The notes beneath the pieces were generated by a model that was given only the letters and a program-made list of their open reading frames with translations, made no database searches and was not told the DNA's origin. From contig JAJYIR010000004.1 in NCBI GenBank assembly GCA_021789935.1, positions 62,001 to 126,000 of the forward strand: a DNA stretch of 64,000 nt. Reading direction: 5' to 3'. Positions 17,085 to 25,237 of this stretch are shown here, one piece after another (the first letter of the stretch is position 1; every line of letters begins with the position of its first letter). Made by a program: the position numbers and the translations under genes. This DNA comes from Nitrospirota bacterium (GTDB lineage: Bacteria; Nitrospirota; Thermodesulfovibrionia; Thermodesulfovibrionales; JdFR-88).

Positions 17085-18455
17085 TTAAAAAATACCGGCT
17101 ATGGGCAGCCCAAAGGTCCTCGTTATCCCTATGGTGCACGTCTTCCCCATGAGCATTCTCCCCGGTGCCGGCTCTTCGTCCATGGTTGCCCCCAAGGCGG
17201 CGCTGAGAAAGTACTTGCCCCATTTCCATGCATATGCCAGGCTTAAGCGCTCGTGAATGAAATGGTACAAGTCCTGGTTGAAATCCGAATTGAAGGAAAG
17301 GCTTTCGGCGGGCGCAAGCTTCCTCTGGTACATGGCGAATATATCGTAACTTTGGCTGGCCCCGGAGTCCGTCAGCTTTACGCTGCCGGCGATGGCATCC
17401 GCAACCGAAGGCCGCCAGTTGAGCCCTCCCTGGTACATCTGCCCATCGCTTGGGGCAAAATCGCTTAATATGCAAGTGGCTTCCCCGTTTACATCCACCT
17501 TCGGGCTGAGCCGGTAGTTAAGGTTTCCGCCGAACTGATGGACAAACGGGGACATGCTGTCAAAATCCATGGAATCGGCATTTACCCCATAGCTTCCCGA
17601 AACGGTGGCTTTTTTTATGCTGGCGCGCGCCCCGAGCTGGAAGCCAAGAGGCATTATGTTGCCGGGAAGATAGCCGTCAGTGGCCTGTGCGTCCATGATT
17701 ACCGGGGCCAGCCTGGTGGTCTCATACCTCCAGGTTGTGTTGAAGCTGTATTGCTCCATGCCTCCGCCAAACTTTCTTCCGCATGGGAAATTATAGTCGC
17801 CGTCCAGACTGTAGAAAACTGTGTCCTCCCCTGACGGTTTCCATGTTTTTTGGCTCACCCCTGTGCCGCTGTCCGGTGCTGTCGTCCAGGGGCCATTGGC
17901 GCTTGCTTCATGATCATAATCGGGAGGAGGCCCATAATAAGACGTGCCTGGCGGTAAATTCGGGTCCTTCTCCAGCCACATAGACGTCCTGTCAGGCAGC
18001 ATCTGCCAACCTTCCCACTTAATGCTCCGGCCCTGCCCTCCCGGGCCTGTGGAGCTGGAAATTATGGCGGAAACAGTGCCCCCGTATGTATTTTCACCAG
18101 AAACCGCAGCGCCGGCCTCCACAGCCGATGCCGTTTTCAAACGGCCTATTACTTTCAGGGCGTCACCGGGGACCTTACCGTACAAATCAAGATGCGGGCT
18201 CCTCAGGGGATGTTCGGGCCCCGGATCTGTCAGTTGCGCCGGGGCCTGCAATATCCAGTCGTCCGGCACGGCATAATCGTAAGAGGAAGGAATAAAAACT
18301 CCCGGCGACGGAGGGCCCTCGGCAAAGCTGTTTTTTAAAGTCAGGGACTTCCCGGGAGAAAAAAAGAGCATGAGGGGCAAAACGGCTAAAAATGCCGCCA
18401 ACATACGCCCTCCTTTTTTTATATGCCTTTTTTTCTTATGGTCTTCGTTCGTCAT
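17085..18455 (-). CDS. Putative outer-membrane beta-barrel protein
   Basis: The 456-residue product has a basic N-terminus followed by a hydrophobic signal segment (MLAAFLAVLPLMLFF). From residue about 200 on it shows alternating polar/aromatic strands, such as YSFNTTWRYETTRLAPVI and LSLAYAWKWGKYFLSAAL. It ends in Phe, as outer-membrane barrels often do. Residues 45-190 are low in structure and rich in Pro, Gly and Ser. No family is recognised. A porin-like or structural role is inference only. Confidence 0.7.
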   Translation of the reverse strand: MTNEDHKKKRHIKKGGRMLAAFLAVLPLMLFFSPGKSLTLKNSFAEGPPSPGVFIPSSYDYAVPDDWILQAPAQLTDPGPEHPLRSPHLDLYGKVPGDALKVIGRLKTASAVEAGAAVSGENTYGGTVSAIISSSTGPGGQGRSIKWEGWQMLPDRTSMWLEKDPNLPPGTSYYGPPPDYDHEASANGPWTTAPDSGTGVSQKTWKPSGEDTVFYSLDGDYNFPCGRKFGGGMEQYSFNTTWRYETTRLAPVIMDAQATDGYLPGNIMPLGFQLGARASIKKATVSGSYGVNADSMDFDSMSPFVHQFGGNLNYRLSPKVDVNGEATCILSDFAPSDGQMYQGGLNWRPSVADAIAGSVKLTDSGASQSYDIFAMYQRKLAPAESLSFNSDFNQDLYHFIHERLSLAYAWKWGKYFLSAALGATMDEEPAPGRMLMGKTCTIGITRTFGLPIAGIF

Positions 18456-18530
18456 AGAGTTTCACAATGGGAATTTTTCGGGTTTTTATTTTATTTGGTT
18501 GCTACTGGTTTTGAGCTCATGCCCGGGGAA

Positions 18531-18570
18531 CAGAAATCAGAAATCAGAAATCAGAAAACTGAAAACTGAA
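18531..18570. repeat. Short tandem repeat of CAGAAAT
   Basis: Three perfect 7-base units CAGAAAT run from 18531 to 18551 and pass into CAGAAAACTGAAAACTGAAAC. The tract lies in the 239-base gap between the divergent barrel gene and thiD. It looks like a slippage-prone simple repeat. Confidence 0.6.
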
Positions 18571-18683
18571 ACGTCTTTCCGGTTATTATTTTCCCACATG
18601 GCGACCCTCCTTTCCGTGACCTGAATCACAAAAAACAAAACAAAAACAAAAACCATTTTGTTGTACTGTCCGTGTCTTCTTTG

Positions 18684-18689
18684 TATAAT
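18684..18689 (+). promoter_or_regulatory. -10 box directly before thiD (leaderless start)
   Basis: A perfect TATAAT ends 5 bases before ATG 18695. TTGTAC at 18661-18666 is 17 bases upstream and matches three of six -35 bases. With no room for a leader, a TPP riboswitch can be excluded at this promoter. Confidence 0.55.
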
Positions 18690-18694
18690 GGGCC

Positions 18695-19462
18695 ATGGGT
18701 ACATCTCTTGCCTTGACCATAGCGGGCTCCGACCCCAGCGGGGGAGCCGGACTCCAGGCGGACCTTAAGGTCTTCAAGTTGCTGGGGGTCCATGGGCTTT
18801 CCGTTGCCTCGGCGCTGACCGCCCAGAATACAAAGGCGGTGGCGGGCATCTTAGCGGTCGGCGGTGATTTTCTTGGGCGGCAGATCGAGTTTCTTCTTTC
18901 GGACATGACGCCCGATGCCCTCAAAACAGGAATGCTGTTAAGCGCGGAAAATATAAAAATCGTTGCGGAAAACGTTAAGGCATACTCCCTTAAAAATCTT
19001 GTTGTGGATCCCGTGTCGATATCTTCTTCGGGCACGTCCCTGCTGGAGGAAGGCGGGCTTGACCTGCTTAAAGACCTGCTTTTTCCCCTGGCCTCGGTGA
19101 TCACGCCAAACATCTATGAGGCCTCTGTCCTGTCCGGATTACCGGTGGAGAACCTGGAACAGATGGAAGAGGCGGCGAAAAAGCTGCGGCAGATGGGCCC
19201 AAAGGCCGTGATAGTGACCGGGGGGCATCTTGAGGATGAGGCCGTCGATATTTTTCATGATGGAAAGGTTACAATAAGGCTTGAAGGCAAGAAACTTCCG
19301 GGGACTTTTCACGGGACCGGCTGTGTTTTTTCCTCGGCGCTCACCGCATACCTTGCCAGGGGCGAAACGGCGGAGCGTGCCGGCGTGGAGGCAAAAAGGT
19401 TCGTGGAGGAGGCCATAGCGGCAGCGTTTTACCCCGGAGGGGGAATGGGCATTCTTGTCTGA
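18695..19462 (+). CDS. thiD: Hydroxymethylpyrimidine / phosphomethylpyrimidine kinase
   Basis: ThiD phosphorylates HMP and HMP-P for thiamine synthesis. The 255-residue ribokinase-fold protein has the GSDPSGGAGLQADLK start, the TAQNT segment, DPVSISSSG and the anion-hole motif GTGCVFSSAL near the C-terminus. No other thiamine gene is adjacent. Transcription is predicted to be leaderless. Confidence 0.95.
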   Translation: MGTSLALTIAGSDPSGGAGLQADLKVFKLLGVHGLSVASALTAQNTKAVAGILAVGGDFLGRQIEFLLSDMTPDALKTGMLLSAENIKIVAENVKAYSLKNLVVDPVSISSSGTSLLEEGGLDLLKDLLFPLASVITPNIYEASVLSGLPVENLEQMEEAAKKLRQMGPKAVIVTGGHLEDEAVDIFHDGKVTIRLEGKKLPGTFHGTGCVFSSALTAYLARGETAERAGVEAKRFVEEAIAAAFYPGGGMGILV

Positions 19463-19531
19463 GTCCCTTTAAGTGCCCGATTTTTTCAAGATAAAGATAC
19501 TGGATTTTTTAAAAAAATAGCCTGATCCATT

Positions 19532-19537
19532 TAAAAT
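19532..19537 (+). promoter_or_regulatory. -10 box directly before radA (leaderless start)
   Basis: TAAAAT ends 6 bases before ATG 19544, and TTAAAA lies 17 bases upstream of it. No ribosome site is present before the ATG, which supports leaderless translation. Confidence 0.45.
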
Positions 19538-19543
19538 AACTGT

Positions 19544-20899
19544 ATGGCAAAATCTGAAAAAAGCATTTACCGCTGCCAGGCCTGCGGCTTTGGGAGCCCC
19601 AAGTGGCTTGGCAGGTGTCCCGATTGTGGCAAATGGAACACGCTCGTCGAGGAACGCGCGGCGCCTAAAACGGCTTTTTCAAAATCCTCTAATGCCTTCT
19701 CAGTCCCCGAACCCCTTTCCCAGGTGAAGGGGGTCGACGGCGGGCGCACCTCCACCAAAATCCCCGAGTTTGACAGAGTGCTTGGCGGTGGGCTGGTGGC
19801 CGGCTCGGTCGTCCTCGTGGGCGGGGACCCCGGCATCGGCAAATCCACCATCCTGCTACAGGCAGCCTCCAGGATGCCCGGCGTGACGCTTTACGTCTCA
19901 GCTGAAGAGTCCGCCTACCAGATAAAGGACCGGGCGGACCGCCTCGGCATATACCAGGACTCCATAATGGTGCTGCCGGAGATATCCCTTGAGCATGTTC
20001 TCGCCGAAGCAAAAAAATCAAACCCGCTCGCCCTTGTTATAGATTCAATACAGACCGTCTACACGGAGGAGCTCGGCAGCGCGCCCGGTTCCGTGGGCCA
20101 GGTAAGGGAAAGTGCGGCCAAGCTCATGCGGTTTGCAAAGAGCACCGGCACGCCCGTATTCATTGTAGGCCACGTAACAAAAGAAGGGACGATAGCCGGG
20201 CCGCGGGTGCTGGAGCATATAGTGGACACGGTGCTCTATTTCGAGGGGCAGAGGGGCCATTCCTTCCGGATTTTGAGGGCTGTCAAAAACCGCTTTGGCT
20301 CCACCAATGAGATTGGGGTGTTCGAGATGACGGATTCCGGGCTTCACGAGATAGAAAACCCCTCGGAACTTTTTTTGGCAGAGAGGCCGCTGAACGTTTC
20401 GGGCTCTGTGGTGGCCGCCTGCATGGAGGGGACCAGGCCCCTTCTGGTGGAGTTGCAGGCACTCGTAACTCCCGTCACTTTTTCGGTTTCCAGGAGGTCC
20501 TCCCTGGGGCTGGACTCCCAGCGGGTGAACCTTATACTCGCTGTATTGGAGAAAGTGGCCGGTGTCCATCTTGCCGCGAACGATGTTTTTTTGAATGTCG
20601 TGGGCGGGCTGAAACTGGAAGAGCCCGCGGCTGACCTGGCCATTGCGGCGTCCGTGGTTTCCTCCCTGCGCGAGAAGCCGGTGCCTTCAGATACCTTCAT
20701 ATTCGGAGAAATAGGCCTTTCAGGAGAAGTAAGGTCGGTAAACCATGCGGAAGCCAGGGTGAAAGAGGCCGCCAAGATAGGGCTTAAAAACGCCGTAATC
20801 CCATGGGGGAACTGCGGCAAACTGAAAGACAAGGCGTGCGGCCTGAAGATAACGGGAGTACGTAACATAGATGAAGCCATCGAAGCTCTTTTTACTTAG
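19544..20899 (+). CDS. radA: DNA repair protein RadA
   Basis: RadA is a RecA-like, DnaB-type branch-migration ATPase used in recombination. The 451-residue protein has the N-terminal zinc finger (CQACGF, then CPDCGKWN), Walker A GGDPGIGKST, the RadA-specific VKNRFGSTNEIG block, and a C-terminal Lon-protease-like domain from about residue 290 without protease function. Length is standard. Its last 29 bases overlap the start of the lipoprotein gene. Confidence 0.97.
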   Translation: MAKSEKSIYRCQACGFGSPKWLGRCPDCGKWNTLVEERAAPKTAFSKSSNAFSVPEPLSQVKGVDGGRTSTKIPEFDRVLGGGLVAGSVVLVGGDPGIGKSTILLQAASRMPGVTLYVSAEESAYQIKDRADRLGIYQDSIMVLPEISLEHVLAEAKKSNPLALVIDSIQTVYTEELGSAPGSVGQVRESAAKLMRFAKSTGTPVFIVGHVTKEGTIAGPRVLEHIVDTVLYFEGQRGHSFRILRAVKNRFGSTNEIGVFEMTDSGLHEIENPSELFLAERPLNVSGSVVAACMEGTRPLLVELQALVTPVTFSVSRRSSLGLDSQRVNLILAVLEKVAGVHLAANDVFLNVVGGLKLEEPAADLAIAASVVSSLREKPVPSDTFIFGEIGLSGEVRSVNHAEARVKEAAKIGLKNAVIPWGNCGKLKDKACGLKITGVRNIDEAIEALFT

Positions 20900-21476
20900 C
20901 CTTCTGCTGCTCATGGCTTACTCGTGCGCGCCTGTGACCAGACGGATACCGGAATACCACGGGAGCGTGAGGTCTTTTATCAAAGAGGCCTCAACCAGGT
21001 TCGATTCCATGAACTCCGAGCTCTCCATCCATTACATAAAAAAGACCGGCCGGAAGATGTCGGCGGACGCCGTTGCGGTCATCAGCCCGGAGGGAATCAG
21101 CGTCAGGTTCTACCAGATGGGCATGCTTGTGGGCGACCTTGATACGCTGGAAGGAAGGAGCACCGGCTATGAGGTCTATGAGGAAGTGCTTAAAAAGGCA
21201 CTTATGTGGTGGCGGATCTCCGGGTATGAGACTGCGGAGCTGCCGGGCCAGATCATGCTATCGGCCGGAAACCGGAGGCTCGTACTGGCCGCGCGCACGT
21301 ACGTCCCGTTAAGGCAGACCATCGCACTGCCGGACTCTGACGCCATCATCACGTATTCCGATTACAGGAACGTGGATGGGTCTTTTTCTTTCTGGTATCC
21401 TTTCAAGATAAGCGTGGCGTACAGGGGGAATTCACTTGAGATCGAGATGAGCAAGGTCTCGCTTACGCACAGTTAA
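20871..21476 (+). CDS. Putative lipoprotein of unknown function
   Basis: The 201-residue product starts with a lipoprotein-type signal (MKPSKLFLLSLLLLMAYSC), where Cys19 would be lipidated. The rest is beta-rich (AVAVISPEGISVRFYQMGMLVGDL and FKISVAYRGNSLEIEMS), recalling LolB-like folds, but no family is certain. ATG 20871 lies inside radA, implying coupled translation. Its end overlaps the convergent ATPase gene by 14 bases. Confidence 0.7.
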   Translation: MKPSKLFLLSLLLLMAYSCAPVTRRIPEYHGSVRSFIKEASTRFDSMNSELSIHYIKKTGRKMSADAVAVISPEGISVRFYQMGMLVGDLDTLEGRSTGYEVYEEVLKKALMWWRISGYETAELPGQIMLSAGNRRLVLAARTYVPLRQTIALPDSDAIITYSDYRNVDGSFSFWYPFKISVAYRGNSLEIEMSKVSLTHS

Positions 21477-22281
21477 GGCCGAGGTCTGAGGCCACGGCCC
21501 GTATGACCTGGTCGTCTATGATATCCGATTTAAAGAGAAAACCGTCCAGAAGAGCATTGTCGCATATCGTGTTTATGAGCCTTGGAAGGCCTTTCGAGCA
21601 GCTATAGACTGCGTGAAACGCATCCGGGGTGAAAAGCCCGCTTTTGGCCCCGGCCACTTCCAGCCTGTGGAGCATGTAGTTCTTTGCCTCCTCCTCGGAC
21701 AGCGCCGAGAGCCTTATGCGCATCGAGACCCTCTGTTTGAGCGGCTCATCAAGGCTCAGGATGTCCTCCATATCGGTGAGGCCGAAAAGGACCAAATTCA
21801 CCATCTTGCCTTCAGCAAACTCCATATTCAAAAGGCCCCGGAACTCTTCCATTATCTCCCTGGACTTTAGCATTTGCACCTCGTCCATCAGAATGACCGC
21901 GATCCTGCCCTGCTCGTATATCTCCGCCAGCCTCACGTATATCTGGCCCAGGACCTCCACCTTGGCCTCTTTCACTTCCTTTACTCCAAGCTGCAAGGCC
22001 AGCTTCTTAAGCAGCCACTCCGAGCTTACGGAAGAATGTATTATTACGAGAAGGGCGGCCTCGTAACTGTTTTCGTCCAGTTCCTCCAGCAGTTTTCTGG
22101 CAAGAGTGGTCTTTCCTGCCCCTATGTCCCCGACGACAACCGACAGCCCCCTTCTGGCGTCGATGGCATGCTTCAGCTTCACTACGGCCTGAGAATGCTG
22201 GCGGCTGTTGTAGTAAAACCGGCTGTCCACTATATTTGAGAATGGGTGCTCATTAAGCTTATAAAATTCGAGATAGTCCAT
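21463..22281 (-). CDS. ExeA/GspA-type AAA ATPase
   Basis: This 272-residue AAA protein starts MDYLEFYKLNEHPFSN, typical of the ExeA family, and has Walker A GDIGAGKTT and Walker B VILMDEVQML, with a sensor region near GLTDMEDIL. In Aeromonas the relative ExeA helps assemble the type II secretin with ExeB, so a link with the gsp operon at 58 kb is reasonable. No peptidoglycan-binding domain or TM helix is fused. The start at 22281 shares a base with the stop of the TPR gene (TGATG), so the two are coupled. Confidence 0.85.
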   Translation of the reverse strand: MDYLEFYKLNEHPFSNIVDSRFYYNSRQHSQAVVKLKHAIDARRGLSVVVGDIGAGKTTLARKLLEELDENSYEAALLVIIHSSVSSEWLLKKLALQLGVKEVKEAKVEVLGQIYVRLAEIYEQGRIAVILMDEVQMLKSREIMEEFRGLLNMEFAEGKMVNLVLFGLTDMEDILSLDEPLKQRVSMRIRLSALSEEEAKNYMLHRLEVAGAKSGLFTPDAFHAVYSCSKGLPRLINTICDNALLDGFLFKSDIIDDQVIRAVASDLGLNCA

Positions 22282-24665
22282 CAGATATATGATATCCTGT
22301 CTTTTCTGGAGGGCGCCTTCCCGCCGTTTCCTCCGGGTACGGCGCCGCCAAGCGCCATTATGCGCGCAGCAACCTCCCTGAACCCGCTGTTCCGCCTGCA
22401 CACTTCCATGTACAGCTCCAGGGCCTCTTTTGGCTTGGCGTTTTTCTCCAGGGCCTGGGCAAGGTCGTACTTGAGGCCCCAATACGCATCGTGGGCCGGA
22501 TCAACCTTCTCAATAGCGGCCTTCAGCACTTCCGCCGCTTGCGGATAAAGGCCTTTTTCCATATGGCAGACCGCCAGGACTGAAGCCGCCTTTACTCCGA
22601 AAGCCGGAGCGGTGAGGATGGTCTGGAATTCCCTTATCGCGTCGTCCAGGAGGCCCATCTCCTTATATGCGATGCCAAGGTTATAACGCGTTTCCGCGTC
22701 TCCGGGGTCTATCTGCTTTTCAACGCCCTTTTTGAACTCGTCAAATATCCTCCCCACATCGTCATCCATTCCGTTTTCAGAGGCATCTCCGGCATCGGGA
22801 TCCTGCCCGCCGGTTTTTACTGGCAGGACGGAAGGGCAGGCGTCCGGCTGGGCCTTAAGCGCCTCAATTTCCTCCAGCCTGTCCCTTATGGCTTCATCAT
22901 CCGGGAAATGCACAATTAATTCCCTGTATATCTTTTCCGCCTCTTCATAAAGCCCCTGGTGCAGGTAAAAAGCGGCCTCGGAAAGCTTTTCGGAAAGTTC
23001 CATGCGGCCGGCAGGCTGCACTGGCGCATCAGTGCCCTGGGAGAGAGGCCCGGGGCCCAAAAAACCCTCCGCGGCGGAAAGTGTGTTTTCTTTTCCTATT
23101 TCTTTTTCTTTTTCCGCTTCCGGCCGCCGGAGGTTTGCTTCTTCACTTCTGCCGAAGCGCTCCGGCAGGCGCTCGTCCGCGGGGTCTATGGCAAATGCCT
23201 CGTCTATAACTTCGGCCCTTTTTGTCTCGTCTCCGGCCCTTCGGTAAAGTTCCGCCAGTATAATGCACTCCGTAACGGCCTGCTGCCTGTCGTTTGCCGC
23301 AAGATAAACGGATTTCAGTTTTCTATGGAGCTGGACATTCCCGGGGGCCTTAAGTTTAAAAGATTCAAGAAGTTCCCTTGCGCCGCCTGCAAGACCATCT
23401 GAAAGCATCCTGTCAGCCTGGGCGATTATCTCCTGAACGGATTTATCTTCTTCCGTTACTTCCTCATTGTCCGCTGTCTCTTCCGCCTTTTCTTCAGTCG
23501 CCCCGTCCCCCTCCTGCGCCAGATCGCGGAGCATTCCGGCAATCTGTTCGTCATCGGGAGAAACGGAGAGTGCCTCATTGAGGCATTCCGCCGCCCCGCG
23601 GAGGTCGCCTGACGCCCGCAACAGTTCCCCAAGCTCCTTAAGCTCTTTCAACACCCCCGCGCTGCCATTTTCCTGTTTCAGCAGGGATATGAGCATCCTT
23701 CTTGCCTGGATGGGCTCGGGTTCCATGAATAGCTCCACTATGCCCCTGGCCTCATCAAACCCGGCCCTTGAAACCAGCTCATCGATTACCGGCGCGTACT
23801 GGGCCCAGGCCTCTTTCATATCGCCTTCCCTAAAGCAAGCGTCCGCCAGTAAGCGTTTTGCCGCCGCGTTACCGGGGTCCATCCGCAGAAGCTCCCCGGC
23901 ATATTGCCTGGATTCCGCAGTCTTTCCGGCATGCAGGCAGAGACCTGCCAGCCGCAGGAGAAACACATCGCTCCTGCCGGCGCGAGAGACGGCCGCTTTA
24001 AGGGATTCAATCGCTTTTCCCGTATCGCCCAGCTTTTCATAAATGGAAGCAGTAGCCGCCAGTGCCTCATTGTTTGAAGGTTTTATCTCCACGGCCCTTT
24101 CCAGATAAGTTATGGCCTCCTGGTTTTCGCCTTTTTCCCCGAGAAGGCGCGCGATCTCCACATACTCGCATGATGCCTCCTCCACAAAACCTTCTTTCGA
24201 ATAGACATCGGCGATCTGCTTTCTCAGGGGCAGGTTGTCCGCGCTGAGCCGCACCATCCTGGAGTATGTCCGCACGGCGTCGGCCTTCCGGCCGCTCTTC
24301 ATATAAAGGCCGGCTGCGGCATGATAGTATTTAACGGCGTCCGCCGCGATGTTTTTCTCCTCGGACAGCTCGCCAAGGGCATCCAGGGATTTTGCGTCCG
24401 ACGGCTCAATGTTAAGTATTTTTTTGTACAGGGCAAGGGCTTTCAGCGAAAAGCCCTCTTTGCGGAATATTTCGGCCGCATGGTGAAATTTTGCAATCCC
24501 GGCCTGCTGGTTGTTTTTTTTCAGATAAAGATCGCCAAGAGCGTTAAAACAGTTTGCATCCGGGGAGGACTGCAGGAAGTTTTCCCATTCTGCAATGGCC
24601 TTGTCTATTTGCCCTTTTGCAAGATATCTCTGTGTTTCCTTGATAATCAGGGCCTTGTCAGCCAT
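22281..24665 (-). CDS. Large TPR-repeat protein
   Basis: The 794-residue soluble protein is built of degenerate tetratricopeptide repeats. Residues 1-390 hold about ten 34-residue units (for example AIAEWENFLQSSPDANCFNALGDLYLKKNN). A charged linker rich in Glu follows at about 390-420, then more repeats to about 770. No signal peptide or enzyme motif is present, so it is probably a cytoplasmic scaffold. Coupling to the ExeA-type ATPase suggests work on secretion or pilus machinery. Its promoter (24673-24702) is predicted to be leaderless. Confidence 0.85.
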   Translation of the reverse strand: MADKALIIKETQRYLAKGQIDKAIAEWENFLQSSPDANCFNALGDLYLKKNNQQAGIAKFHHAAEIFRKEGFSLKALALYKKILNIEPSDAKSLDALGELSEEKNIAADAVKYYHAAAGLYMKSGRKADAVRTYSRMVRLSADNLPLRKQIADVYSKEGFVEEASCEYVEIARLLGEKGENQEAITYLERAVEIKPSNNEALAATASIYEKLGDTGKAIESLKAAVSRAGRSDVFLLRLAGLCLHAGKTAESRQYAGELLRMDPGNAAAKRLLADACFREGDMKEAWAQYAPVIDELVSRAGFDEARGIVELFMEPEPIQARRMLISLLKQENGSAGVLKELKELGELLRASGDLRGAAECLNEALSVSPDDEQIAGMLRDLAQEGDGATEEKAEETADNEEVTEEDKSVQEIIAQADRMLSDGLAGGARELLESFKLKAPGNVQLHRKLKSVYLAANDRQQAVTECIILAELYRRAGDETKRAEVIDEAFAIDPADERLPERFGRSEEANLRRPEAEKEKEIGKENTLSAAEGFLGPGPLSQGTDAPVQPAGRMELSEKLSEAAFYLHQGLYEEAEKIYRELIVHFPDDEAIRDRLEEIEALKAQPDACPSVLPVKTGGQDPDAGDASENGMDDDVGRIFDEFKKGVEKQIDPGDAETRYNLGIAYKEMGLLDDAIREFQTILTAPAFGVKAASVLAVCHMEKGLYPQAAEVLKAAIEKVDPAHDAYWGLKYDLAQALEKNAKPKEALELYMEVCRRNSGFREVAARIMALGGAVPGGNGGKAPSRKDRISYI

Positions 24666-24672
24666 GGTGTTT

Positions 24673-24702
24673 ATGGTATCAAAGTGGTCAAAAGGCTGTC
24701 AA
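24673..24702 (-). promoter_or_regulatory. Predicted leaderless promoter of the TPR/ATPase operon
   Basis: On the minus strand a perfect TTGACA (24697-24702) is followed after 18 bases by TACCAT (24673-24678), which ends 7 bases before ATG 24665. No ribosome site is visible. Confidence 0.55.
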
Positions 24703-24735
24703 ATTACCGCGCAACGGGCAGAGAAAAATGAGGTA

Positions 24736-24764
24736 GGGGCGGCCTGTTTTGCCGCCCCTTTTTT
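24736..24764 (+). terminator. Strong hairpin between iscU and the TPR gene
   Basis: GGGGCGGC (24736-24743) and GCCGCCCC (24751-24758) form a perfect 8-bp stem with a 7-base loop, followed on the plus strand by six T. Both flanking genes are on the minus strand. There the hairpin is preceded by an A-run and followed after a few bases by CATTTTTC, so it may serve the isc operon in that direction. Confidence 0.5.
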
Positions 24765-24806
24765 CTTGTAATCCTCTATCGCCAGCCGGGAGCATCGGCT
24801 CCCAGA
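24747..24806. repeat. Partial duplicate of the 3' end of iscU
   Basis: These 60 bases match 24866-24926, the end of iscU, with two substitutions and one indel, offset by about 119 bases. The copy corresponds to the last residues (RLAIEDYKKKG) but is out of frame because of the indel, so it is a dead fragment. Between the copies lies a 10-bp perfect hairpin (24809-24818 with 24824-24833). Confidence 0.8.
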
Positions 24807-24862
24807 CCCACGGGGTGCGGGCAGCACCCCGTGCCGATAAGACCGTCCATCTGCGTGGCAGA

Positions 24863-25237
24863 CTATTTTGCCGTCCCTTTTTTCTTGTAGTCCTCTATCG
24901 CCAGCCGGAGAGCATCGGCTCCCAGATTGGAGCAGTGCATCTTCTGCGGGGGAAGGCCGCCAAGGGCGTCCGCTACAGCCTCTTTCGTTATGGACATTGC
25001 CTCTTCCAGTGTCTTGCCTTTTACCATCTCTGTCACCATGCTTGAGACGGCTATCGCCGCCCCGCAGCCAAAGGTCCTGAACTTGGCGTCCGTAATGCGC
25101 CCGTTTTCCACCTTGATGGTTATCTTCATTACATCGCCGCAAGTGGGATTGCCTTCTTCCCCTACCCCATCGGCCTGCGGGATCTCCCCTACGTTGCGGG
25201 GATTGGTAAAATGGTCCATCAGTTTTTCGGAATACAT
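24863..25237 (-). CDS. iscU: Iron-sulfur cluster scaffold protein IscU/NifU-N
   Basis: IscU is the scaffold on which [2Fe-2S] and [4Fe-4S] clusters are built. The 124-residue protein starts YSEKLMDHFTNPRNVG and keeps the three cluster cysteines in PTCGD, FGCGAA and HCSNLG. The LPPQKMHCS segment corresponds to the LPPVK loop used by HscA, with Q in place of V. It overlaps the desulfurase homologue by 19 bases. No hscA, hscB or fdx follows. A decayed copy of its 3' end lies downstream. Confidence 0.95.
   Translation of the reverse strand: MYSEKLMDHFTNPRNVGEIPQADGVGEEGNPTCGDVMKITIKVENGRITDAKFRTFGCGAAIAVSSMVTEMVKGKTLEEAMSITKEAVADALGGLPPQKMHCSNLGADALRLAIEDYKKKGTAK

Noticed and set aside
18531-18570. 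Short CRISPR-like array
   Set aside because: The unit is 7 bases long with no spacers. It is a simple tandem repeat and no cas gene is present.
18571-18694. Possible TPP riboswitch upstream of thiD
   Set aside because: No conserved thi-box elements such as CTGAGA with the downstream partner were found, and the -10 box lies only 5 bases before the ATG.
24699-25142. An alternative longer frame across the iscU tail and the duplicated segment
   Set aside because: It reads iscU in a wrong frame. The real IscU frame has all three cluster cysteines and stops at 24863.
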